Source of the DNA: an uncultured Ruminococcus sp.
GTDB taxonomy: Bacteria > Bacillota > Clostridia > Oscillospirales > Acutalibacteraceae
DNA length: 14,798 bases
Reading direction: 5' to 3'
Assembly: GCA_902783065.1 (NCBI GenBank)
Contig: CACZPV010000303.1
Coordinates: forward strand, 1 to 14,798
Shown here: positions 7,019 through 13,425 of the stretch, piece by piece
Position numbering within the stretch: the stretch's first letter is position 1
Layout: every line of letters begins with the position of its first letter
Notes under the pieces: generated by a model
What the model saw: only the letters and a program-made list of their open reading frames with translations
Told to the model about the DNA's origin: nothing
Database searches by the model: none
Program-made: the position numbers and the translations under genes

Positions 7019-7348
7019 CTATTTATTTTTCCGGCAGGCTCTTACTGCTGCCCTGACATAATTTCCGTAACGGCTCCGGTATTCATCTATCCATAATATA
7101 TAGTATTCATTTTCCCCATCACTGACAGTATCACCCCGAACAGCATTTTTCAGAAACCGGCTTTCAGCATAAATATAATATTTTTGTGGCTCACTGCGAG
7201 AGGTACCGTAATGAGTAACTTCACCATCCGATTTTTGCATATTTCTGTACGGAATAACAACCCCTGTTCCACTCATAACATTTTCTCCTCTATGTAAAGT
7301 CAGCTTTATTCCCAGCTCACTTAAAGCTTCAGACAAGAACGATCTCAT
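7019..7348 (-). CDS. Head-tail connector/closure protein (XkdH-like)
   Basis: The protein has 109 residues. It is beta-rich with a YYIYAESRFLKNAVRGDTV...ENEYYIL segment and a final RAAVRACRK strand, as in small head-closure proteins that follow the first connector in PBSX and SPP1-type phages. The ATG at 7348 has AAAGGGG 7 bases upstream. An in-frame GTG at 7354 overlaps the previous stop but sits on the ribosome-binding site. The stop is TAG. It is the last head gene before the hairpin gap. Family assignment rests on size, order and strand pattern. Confidence 0.6.
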   Translation of the reverse strand: MRSFLSEALSELGIKLTLHRGENVMSGTGVVIPYRNMQKSDGEVTHYGTSRSEPQKYYIYAESRFLKNAVRGDTVSDGENEYYILWIDEYRSRYGNYVRAAVRACRKNK

Positions 7349-7350
7349 GA

Positions 7351-7710
7351 TCACACCCCTTTGAACACAAATTCATTATCACCTGTCAGATCGGTAATTT
7401 GTGCAAAAGCATCCCTGCAAAGTTTTTCTGCTGCCTCTGCCTTATCGCAGCCGTTCTGTTTAACCGTAATATCACCGACTTTAATCTCTCCTGCTCCCCC
7501 ATCCGTCAGACTCAGAAGAACATACCTGTAATAGGCGAGTGCAGCGGCAGCGTACTCTGTTCTGCCGCCGCATTCCACTGCTGCCGGATCCGTCAGTCTG
7601 TGCATAACATATCGCATTGCACCCTCACACAGAAACAGCAGTCTTACCGAACTGTCCTTATCCAGTTCCGCCAGACGGCAGAAGATATCAAAAATATTTT
7701 CAATATCCAA
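7351..7710 (-). CDS. Head-tail connector protein (gp6/XkdG-type adaptor)
   Basis: The protein has 119 residues. It is helical at the N-terminus (DIENIFDIFCRLAELD) with a conserved YYRYVLLSL middle and a short GDITVKQ hairpin followed by a long helix. This is the architecture of helical head-tail adaptors that dock on the portal. It lies directly after the capsid gene, as expected. The start is TTG 7710: AAGGAGG is 8 bases upstream, and the nearby ATG in another frame ends at once. It ends 3 bases before the ATG chosen for the next gene. Confidence 0.65.
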   Translation of the reverse strand: MDIENIFDIFCRLAELDKDSSVRLLFLCEGAMRYVMHRLTDPAAVECGGRTEYAAAALAYYRYVLLSLTDGGAGEIKVGDITVKQNGCDKAEAAEKLCRDAFAQITDLTGDNEFVFKGV

Positions 7711-7723
7711 CCGTCATTCCTCC

Positions 7724-8734
7724 TTAATAGGTAAGTACCTTTGAAGCATCGGGAAAAATTTTAGCAAATCCCGTAATACAGCTGATGGCAGTTCTTTCAA
7801 GCTGTCTGTCAATCAGCTTATCATGATCCATCATAATTCCGCCCGACTGAACCATCTCCAGCGCACAGTTTTTATCAAGACCAATGATTATATTTCCGGA
7901 AATTCCGGGTGTATGCAGCAGTTTAGCCCCAAGAGGAGTAATCATTCTTCCGCTGCCATGAAAATCAAGTCCGGCTTTTGCATCTTTCATTTCACTCATA
8001 GACAGCAGCTTTGTCATTGCACCTGTAGGTGCAAGCATTGTATTAAGCTGGTACGGTGATAGTTCGGACCAGAGTTTTACAAGATCTTCATATGAAACAG
8101 TACCATTTGAAGTAACACTGACCGTAGATGCAGCACTGCTGCTTCCGTCACCATTAATAATAACATCAACCGCATCAAGAAGCTGCTGACGTGCAATATA
8201 AGCACCAATCTGCCTTAGTGTCACAGTAAACAGATCCAGCTTCTGAAATTTCACAGCTTCATAGGAAGCCACAAGCATTCTGCCTCTTTTCTGCAGTTTT
8301 ACAAGATGTTCACCTGTTTTGACTGAAGTCTGAGGAAGATAAGTGCCCTCGGAAACAGGCTTCAAAGACTTATCCTCATCACTCGGAACCGACACAACGG
8401 AGCGGTAATCCAATCCGTCAATTACAGTTTTTGCAGCAACAATATCAGAAAGAATATCTGCTCTTTCGATTCCCTGCTTAACTGCTCTGGACACATATTC
8501 CGGGAACAAAGCGGCACTGTCGCTGCTCTGAAAGAATTTACTTACGCTGTCAGAATTAGTTCCTCCGACTTTAATATCGAAGCGTTTCAGCTGACGCTGA
8601 TAAGCGTCCAGACCTTCAAGTTCCGTATTTCTATAATTTTCCGAGGGATCAAGTTCCTCAAGAATTTCTGTAAAAGAGCGGCGGCAATCACCGTACATAC
8701 CTTTTTCGGGTTTAATATTATCAAAATAAGCCAT
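7724..8734 (-). CDS. Major capsid protein (HK97 fold)
   Basis: At 336 residues it matches HK97-fold coat proteins of gut clostridial phages. Visible family features are the N-arm with FFQSSDSAALFPEYVSRAV, the GLDYRSVVSVPSDEDKS region (E-loop/spine helix area), GTYLPQTSVKTGEHLVKLQK, the long helix LFTVTLRQIGAYIARQQLLD, and a beta-rich end with GGIMMDHDKLIDRQLERTAI. It forms the shell of the head. ATG 8734 has AAGGAGG 9 bases upstream. It follows the decoration protein and precedes the connectors, the normal head order. The frame is intact. Confidence 0.85.
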   Translation of the reverse strand: MAYFDNIKPEKGMYGDCRRSFTEILEELDPSENYRNTELEGLDAYQRQLKRFDIKVGGTNSDSVSKFFQSSDSAALFPEYVSRAVKQGIERADILSDIVAAKTVIDGLDYRSVVSVPSDEDKSLKPVSEGTYLPQTSVKTGEHLVKLQKRGRMLVASYEAVKFQKLDLFTVTLRQIGAYIARQQLLDAVDVIINGDGSSSAASTVSVTSNGTVSYEDLVKLWSELSPYQLNTMLAPTGAMTKLLSMSEMKDAKAGLDFHGSGRMITPLGAKLLHTPGISGNIIIGLDKNCALEMVQSGGIMMDHDKLIDRQLERTAISCITGFAKIFPDASKVLTY

Positions 8735-8751
8735 TATAAAAATCCTCCTTA

Positions 8752-9084
8752 TTATAAAATGATACCGACAATATGTTCAGTTGTATCAACATCCAACACA
8801 AGATATTCACGTCCGTTGACATCATCGGCAGTAACCTTTCCATTGGAAGCAGAAAGCTTGCTATAGCCCACTTCCGGTGCAGTAGTGTACGCAGTTCTGA
8901 CATAACCGCTCATCTGTACGGAAGCATATCCGTTTCTCAGACCGGTACAGATTCCGCAGAAATTGCTTGTGGCCTTTTTGACCTTACCGTTTCCCGAAAT
9001 CATAACCGGATCACCAACATCAATAGTTCCCTGAGTTTCAAATGTAAGAACACTCTCTCCAAATCCGTTAAAACATACCTTCAT
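8752..9084 (-). CDS. Head decoration protein
   Basis: The protein has 110 residues, all predicted beta strand, with TFETQGTIDVGDPVMISGNG near the start and VQMSGYVRTAYTTAPEVGY in the middle. This is the pattern of small capsid decoration or stabilising proteins encoded between protease and coat genes in this phage type. ATG 9084 has AAGGAGG 8 bases upstream. Its job would be to bind and brace the expanded head. I am confident of the position-based call, less so of the exact family. Confidence 0.65.
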   Translation of the reverse strand: MKVCFNGFGESVLTFETQGTIDVGDPVMISGNGKVKKATSNFCGICTGLRNGYASVQMSGYVRTAYTTAPEVGYSKLSASNGKVTADDVNGREYLVLDVDTTEHIVGIIL

Positions 9085-9098
9085 GTATTAAAACCTCC

Positions 9099-9443
9099 TT
9101 AAACATTTCTGAAATCGTTAAAATTATTTTTTCTTGATGAAGCCGCAGGCGAAAGCTGCGGTTTCAAAGGCATTACTGCAGCCGCCTTTTTTGTCAGGAC
9201 ACTGCATAATTCCTCCAGCTGAACAGCACTCATTTTTGAAGTAATGAATCCGAGAGTTTCACGTTTAAGCTCCGGCAGCGTAATAGCAGCCATCTTGGCG
9301 ATATCTGTTTCAAGCCTTGCTCTGTAAGCCTCTCCGTCAGCTGCTTTTTCGGAAAGCGAACGAATTTTTTCTGCAATCAGATTCATTTCCTCGGCAGTAA
9401 ACGTTTGTTCTCCGCCTGTTAAAATCCTTTTTTCAATATCCAT
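9099..9443 (-). CDS. Nested scaffold protein (internal start in the protease gene)
   Basis: Inside the protease gene, ATG 9443 (residue 193, MDIEKRIL) is preceded by AAGGAGA 7 bases upstream, as good as any site in the operon. It would yield a 114-residue, mostly helical, same-frame protein covering only the scaffold domain. The layout mirrors lambda C/Nu3, where an internal start makes the scaffold in excess over the protease fusion. The ribosome-binding site is seen; expression and role are inferred. Confidence 0.6.
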   Translation of the reverse strand: MDIEKRILTGGEQTFTAEEMNLIAEKIRSLSEKAADGEAYRARLETDIAKMAAITLPELKRETLGFITSKMSAVQLEELCSVLTKKAAAVMPLKPQLSPAASSRKNNFNDFRNV

Positions 9444-10019
9444 TGTTCCATCTCCTTTTTTAAAGTTTTTGGTTACACCGGCTGATCTCTGAGCCGGCAC
9501 AGCGACAAATGACCATTCATAGGCATCCGTCGGTTCTTCCAGTGTTGCATAGCATAGTTTGCCGTCATAGTATTTTCCTCGTATATGACCGCATCGGCTG
9601 CTGTCACCTCCGCATACAGAGCAGATCCTTTTTTTTACCGAGCATCCCACACTGACTTCTTTTTTCATACCGCTGTCAATCATGGTAATAAAAGCATCAC
9701 TGCACTCTGCCCTTGGCATATAAGCCTTAGCTTTCAGACAAACATACTGTCTGCCGTCAGAGGTTTGTTTTCCCATTGGCTTTTCAACCTTACAGGAGAA
9801 GATCCTTGCCGTCTGATTTTCAGATTTCGGGTTATGATCGGTAATTCCCGTCACACCCGTAAAAAGCGTCTGAAGTCTTTCAAGAGAATCTTCTGAAAAG
9901 CGTTCAAAATCCCTGTCAATTTCATTATCACAAAGAATAACAGGAAAAACATACACCTCATTTTCAGTAAACCTTCTTCTTGTATACTGATTAATCAGTT
10001 CCAATTCATTTTTTTCCAA
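9099..10019 (-). CDS. Prohead protease with zinc-binding insert and scaffold tail (XkdF-like)
   Basis: The protein has 306 residues. The protease part (about 1-180) shows GITDHN (His62) and MKKEVSVGCS (Ser123 or nearby) as likely catalytic sites, by comparison with XkdF-type prohead proteases, and ends with PTDAYEWSFVAVPAQ. A zinc-binding insert has C133, C136, C143, H145 and C156. Residues 193-306 are helical and charged, as in a scaffold domain. The start is TTG 10019, with AAGGAGG 6 bases upstream; an in-frame TTG at 10055 has no such site. The gene sits between the portal and the decoration gene. The protease cuts the scaffold during head maturation. Clearly of phage type, with no frameshift. 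Confidence 0.85.
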   Translation of the reverse strand: MEKNELELINQYTRRRFTENEVYVFPVILCDNEIDRDFERFSEDSLERLQTLFTGVTGITDHNPKSENQTARIFSCKVEKPMGKQTSDGRQYVCLKAKAYMPRAECSDAFITMIDSGMKKEVSVGCSVKKRICSVCGGDSSRCGHIRGKYYDGKLCYATLEEPTDAYEWSFVAVPAQRSAGVTKNFKKGDGTMDIEKRILTGGEQTFTAEEMNLIAEKIRSLSEKAADGEAYRARLETDIAKMAAITLPELKRETLGFITSKMSAVQLEELCSVLTKKAAAVMPLKPQLSPAASSRKNNFNDFRNV

Positions 10020-10054
10020 ATAATTCCTCCTTAATAAATCATCCACCTTAGTCA

Positions 10055-10176
10055 ATTGTAAAAGTTAAAAATTCCTTTACCCATACGGTTTTTGACATCA
10101 GATGTTTTATGATTTTTCTCCGCTGTAATCCGTCATTTTCTTCGACTAAGATTCAAAAACCTCGCCTTTTTACAAT
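10055..10176. repeat. Short segment bounded by 9-bp inverted repeats
   Basis: ATTGTAAAA (10055-10063) and TTTTACAAT (10168-10176) bound 122 bases of AT-rich DNA between portal and protease genes. No gene of any size with a ribosome-binding site fits here. It may be a small inserted element or the wreck of a lost minor head gene, which often sits at this place. The repeats are short and AT-rich, so chance is possible. Confidence 0.3.
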
Positions 10177-10189
10177 CGGCTAAAACCAC

Positions 10190-11326
10190 CTACTTACCGG
10201 TGCCTGCAGCGATCTGATCTGCCTGTGCATTATACAGCCTTGCTTTTGCGAGTTCCACCTCATCCTGCAGATTAATATTATCCCAATCAATGACAAAACG
10301 GCTGTCACTGCCGGCAAGCTGAAGAAAGGTACGGCAAATTTTGCGTATAGGTACTTCGAGAATACGCCTGTAATATTCCAACTCACTGGTCAGAATATCA
10401 GACTGCTACGTTGACATTCTTTCTGTCGTAGACCAATTCAGTCCGAGCAGAAAAGGCGGTATAGAAAGTTTTGCTACAATCTGTTCCAGAATCTGCCTCA
10501 CCGGTATTTCGCTGTCAGGGATCTGATTATCCGCACCGATAGCCTTGATACTGACATCTCCCACTGAAATAAAATCTCTCGGTTCACGGCTTTTCATTGC
10601 CTTTCCCCACTCATCAGCAATCATCATAACTCTTTCCTTTGTAAAACTTCTGTCCGACTCCTGCGGTTTATATGTTACAGCAAACCTGACGTTACCAACC
10701 CTGTCCCAGTTTGTTCCAATAGCATTCCAAATTTTCAGTAATATATCGGTAACGAAAGGCAAACCTTTCAAAACAGAAGTACCGTATACACTTCCAGGTT
10801 CCGGCATACATGCGCTGCATAAAATCAGTTCAGGATAAGGGATTTCTTTTCCTGCTGCGAAACAACCGGCATTATAAATTTTTACGTCCAGTGGATTTTC
10901 TCCGCATACCAGTTCTACATCGTCCAGACTGCTGTTATATAGCGCAGCAATATTTCCATCTGTACCGATTACCATTTCACCCACAGCTGTACCGTAGGTC
11001 AGAAGCTGTTCCAAATAAGAACTGATAAAACTATCAATTCCATTCGACAAAGAATTAACCCTGACTCCATGCAGAAAATCATTCATTTTGCTCTGAACCT
11101 CAGAATCATCACAGATTACTTTAAAACCGCCAACCAGTCTGATAATCTTATAGATAGCAGCGTCAATCACCGGAACTGATTCCCTGAGTGATCGAAACAG
11201 CTGTTTTTCACAGTTTCCAATCGGAGCATAATTGCGAATATAACCGAACGGATGTAAATTATACTGTCCTGCTGCCGTTTGCACTTCAACATTACATTTC
11301 TTTCGGAATTTTTTCAGCCAATTCAA
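10190..11326 (-). pseudogene. Phage portal protein, interrupted by an in-frame TAG
   Basis: Read through, the gene encodes 378 residues of a clostridial phage portal protein, the ring at the head vertex through which DNA enters. Hallmarks are the N-terminal YIRNYAPIGNCEKQ region, the PPFLLGLNWSTTERMS motif (about 289-304) and, beyond the stop, DILTSELEYYRRILEVPIRK and DNINLQDEVELAKARLYNAQ. The reading frame is the same on both sides; codon 307 is TAG (10406-10408). Relatives carry Gln-Gln here, so a single CAG-to-TAG change explains it. The stop leaves 306 residues and cuts off a C-terminal part that the family conserves. I start at TTG 11326, with AGGAGG 8 bases upstream; a GTG at 11335 overlaps that site. 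Real nonsense mutation, suppression or sequencing error are all possible. Confidence 0.8.
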
Positions 11327-11331
11327 TTTTT

Positions 11332-12573
11332 TCACCTCCTGTCAAAGGAAAAAGCAACAAATTCTTCTTCCCGTGCATTAAGATAAGTTGCAACAAAATA
11401 CCTTATATCATCCATAGCGTGATCGTTTTCCTTAACCGGTACATCTCTACCGGAACTCTCCCAACGATAAAGTCCAAATTCCCTGATACAATCACTGCAG
11501 CAGCGACAGATTTTTATTTCACCCTGTTTAAGTGCCGTACTCACCTGACGTATACCGTCCAGAACATTATTTCTGGCAGGCACCACCCGGAACTTGCCAT
11601 GACGTTTAATAACTTCAATAAAGCTGGCGGCAGACGGGTCAACAATGACCCTGCTGATGTCACGGCTTCCGGCCAGATCACACAATCCGTTATAATGTTC
11701 CTCATCTGTGCGGGAGCTTCCCTGAGTTCTGGAATTATAATAATACTCACCGATTCTGAACCAGACACCATCGTACAGTCCCCACAATCCGAATGAAGAC
11801 GGGTTGACCGTACCATAATCGCAGGAAATCACATAATCGTCAAACACATTTGAAGGTACATCGTACAGCATTTTATCATCCGACATAAACGGATAAACAA
11901 GTCCCTCCGCAGCCACCCATTTACCAAGAACATACCTCTGGTAAAAGCTGCCTGAATACATTTTCCTGTATCTTGCAAGCATACGATTAGAAAGAGAAGG
12001 GTTGTCTTCCATAGAAAAGTGTATATAATACAGATTTTTTTCATTTATTTTATTGACCCATTCCCTGCAGAACCAATGCTGAGGATATTCGGGGTTACAA
12101 TTAAACCACAGCTTTGATCCCTCTACGGAACATCTTGCAACTGCCTGTTCCACAAACGATCTGGGCATCAATGCAGCTTCATCAAATAAAACTCCACACA
12201 ATGTCATTCCCTGTATCAGTGCGGCGGAGCTTTCATCACGACCGCCAAACAGATAAAAGGTGTTGATTCTGCCGCCTGCACATACATCCATCTGATTTGA
12301 GGAGAGTCTGTCATGCACCTCGAAACCCAGATCTCTGAGAACTGCAATCAAGGTTGTAACCACATTTCTTTTAACCGAGCGAATTGTTTTTCCGCATATA
12401 GCAAAATTTCTGCCATCAAAGCACATCATTGCCCACGCAGCGAATGACACGCTCATACAAAGCGTTTTACCGCTTCTGACAGCACCGTCGCAAATAATTC
12501 CGTCACGGTCATTATCCTCACACCACCACCGAAGCACCTTTAGCTGTTTTGGCGAAAACTCTGTAAATTTCAC
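11332..12573 (-). CDS. terL: Terminase large subunit
   Basis: The protein has 413 residues, normal for the family. The ATPase part has Walker A GAVRSGKT (30-37), Walker B GVLFDEA (127-133) and a coupling segment FNCNPEYPQHWF. The nuclease part carries three acidic motifs: SCDYGTVNPSS, VIVDPSAASF and NDHAMDDIRY. It pumps DNA into the head and cuts it. The start is GTG 12573, with GGGAGG 7 bases upstream. It follows the small subunit by 31 bases, and its last codons contain the ribosome-binding site of the portal gene. All motifs are intact. Confidence 0.95.
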   Translation of the reverse strand: MKFTEFSPKQLKVLRWWCEDNDRDGIICDGAVRSGKTLCMSVSFAAWAMMCFDGRNFAICGKTIRSVKRNVVTTLIAVLRDLGFEVHDRLSSNQMDVCAGGRINTFYLFGGRDESSAALIQGMTLCGVLFDEAALMPRSFVEQAVARCSVEGSKLWFNCNPEYPQHWFCREWVNKINEKNLYYIHFSMEDNPSLSNRMLARYRKMYSGSFYQRYVLGKWVAAEGLVYPFMSDDKMLYDVPSNVFDDYVISCDYGTVNPSSFGLWGLYDGVWFRIGEYYYNSRTQGSSRTDEEHYNGLCDLAGSRDISRVIVDPSAASFIEVIKRHGKFRVVPARNNVLDGIRQVSTALKQGEIKICRCCSDCIREFGLYRWESSGRDVPVKENDHAMDDIRYFVATYLNAREEEFVAFSFDRR

Positions 12574-12604
12574 ATTTTGCCTCCCTTAACCGGATCACCC
12601 GGAA

Positions 12605-13081
12605 TTATTGATCATCAGAACGTCTCAAACCTCCCATTAAAGCGGTATAAAAGTCAGATACATTCTTTCCCTCGTCCTGATCGGTACTTTCAAGTTTTTC
12701 AAGTGCCTTAATTCTGTCAAAAAATTTAATTTCCAATGCACCGTCTTTCGGGCGTTTAATTTCCGCCACATTAAAAAGATCATAACCAGCCAGTTCTTCA
12801 GCATCGGGATTATCAGAAAACATAAGTCTTACAGCATCTGATACATTTCCGAATGCGAGTCTTTCGTACCCGGCTCTTGCCTGCTGCCGATAATTTCTGG
12901 TTCTTGCACCATACAGTCTTTCGATTTCACTGTTAATATCATCCCTCGCAAGCAGTGCAGCACCATGTTTCTCAGGATCTCCGTAACCGGCACAGGCAGC
13001 AGCTTCTTTAGAATTACCGCTGCTGACATAATAACTGCAAAAACGTTTTTCTCTTGATGTCAGACAATCACCCTTTCTCAT
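12605..13081 (-). CDS. terS: Terminase small subunit (XtmA-like)
   Basis: The protein has 158 residues and is the first gene of the phage operon. The N-terminal half has LTSREKRFCSYYVSSGNSKE and EAAACAGYG, the helix-turn-helix of terminase small subunits, which bind the packaging site and feed the DNA to the large subunit. The middle YERLAFGNVSDAVRLMF and a helical C-terminus fit the XtmA family. I start at ATG 13081, with AAGGAGG 10 bases upstream. The open frame reaches back to a TTG at 13144, but that TTG is part of the promoter's -35 box, so the longer form is not real. Confidence 0.9.
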   Translation of the reverse strand: MRKGDCLTSREKRFCSYYVSSGNSKEAAACAGYGDPEKHGAALLARDDINSEIERLYGARTRNYRQQARAGYERLAFGNVSDAVRLMFSDNPDAEELAGYDLFNVAEIKRPKDGALEIKFFDRIKALEKLESTDQDEGKNVSDFYTALMGGLRRSDDQ

Positions 13082-13115
13082 TTTCAGTAAGCCTCCTTTC
13101 AAAAGTCCCTCAAAA

Positions 13116-13144
13116 ATAATAAAAATTTGACTTCTAAAGGTCAA
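13116..13144 (-). promoter_or_regulatory. Promoter of the phage late operon
   Basis: On the minus strand TTGACC (13144-13139), a 17-base spacer and TATTAT (13121-13116) match the sigma-A consensus in 5 of 6 positions each. Transcription would begin near 13109, about 28 bases before the terS start. A host-type promoter, rather than a phage-specific one, suggests that the host polymerase can read the whole block. Confidence 0.75.
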
Positions 13145-13149
13145 ATTTT
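13122..13149. promoter_or_regulatory. Inverted repeat over the late promoter, candidate operator
   Basis: AAAATTTGAC (13122-13131) and GTCAAATTTT (13140-13149) are perfect 10-bp arms around an 8-base centre. The dyad covers the -35 box and most of the spacer, the classic place for a repressor to block transcription. The binding protein is unknown; no regulator gene lies in the window. Confidence 0.6.
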
Positions 13150-13169
13150 AAAAAAATTTTTTTAAGAAA

Positions 13170-13262
13170 TTGAATTAATAAAACTAAAGTTCAGTTTTTT
13201 TAGGAAAGGGGTCTGGGGGATAACCCCTTGTTTTTAAACATAGGGTTTCCCCCAGGGAACCC
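13170..13262 (+). repeat. Right copy of the flanking repeat, with hairpins
   Basis: Bases 13180-13209 repeat 233-262 exactly and TTGAATTA (13170-13177) extends the match. The copy then carries a GGGG/CCCC hairpin (about 13207-13227) and a second one, GGGTTTCCC/GGGAACCC (about 13243-13262), whose TTTCCCCCAGG part also occurs at 264-274. The structure looks like a dispersed, hairpin-bearing intergenic repeat. Confidence 0.65.
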
Positions 13263-13329
13263 ATGTAGTCGCCGGAAATTATGACAGAAAATTTTAAAAT
13301 TAATACTTTTCTTTCACACTATATTATGA

Positions 13330-13335
13330 TATAAT
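13330..13335 (+). promoter_or_regulatory. Possible -10 box for the beta-helix gene
   Basis: A perfect TATAAT lies 90 bases before the ATG at 13426. The matching -35 region (about 13307-13313) is only a weak T-rich match, so this promoter may need an activator or may be weak. Confidence 0.45.
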
Positions 13336-13425
13336 GTATAAGGGCAATGAGCAGCCGCTTTATATTTAATACCTACGATAATGTAAAATTTTTTTAATAT
13401 TTAATATTAAATGGAGTGACTAATA

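Larger units (their letters stand above)
13082..13425. other. Divergent intergenic region
   Basis: This 344-base stretch lies between the phage operon (-) and the beta-helix gene (+). It contains the phage late promoter and inverted repeat (13116-13149), the right copy of the direct repeat (13170-13209), a hairpin-rich extension of that repeat (13206-13262), and the promoter area of the beta-helix gene (near 13330). I see no integrase, repressor or tRNA gene. Confidence 0.65.

Noticed and set aside
10180..10386. 68-residue frame over the portal C-terminus
   Set aside because: It is out of frame with the portal; the true C-terminus is in the portal frame after the TAG.
10406..10408. Use of genetic code 15 (TAG read as Gln) by the phage block
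   Set aside because: Only one internal TAG is seen, the gene ending at 7019 stops at TAG, and no suppressor tRNA is in the window. A point mutation is simpler.
13082..13144. N-terminal extension of the small terminase to TTG 13144
   Set aside because: This TTG is part of the promoter -35 box and lies upstream of the likely transcription start.
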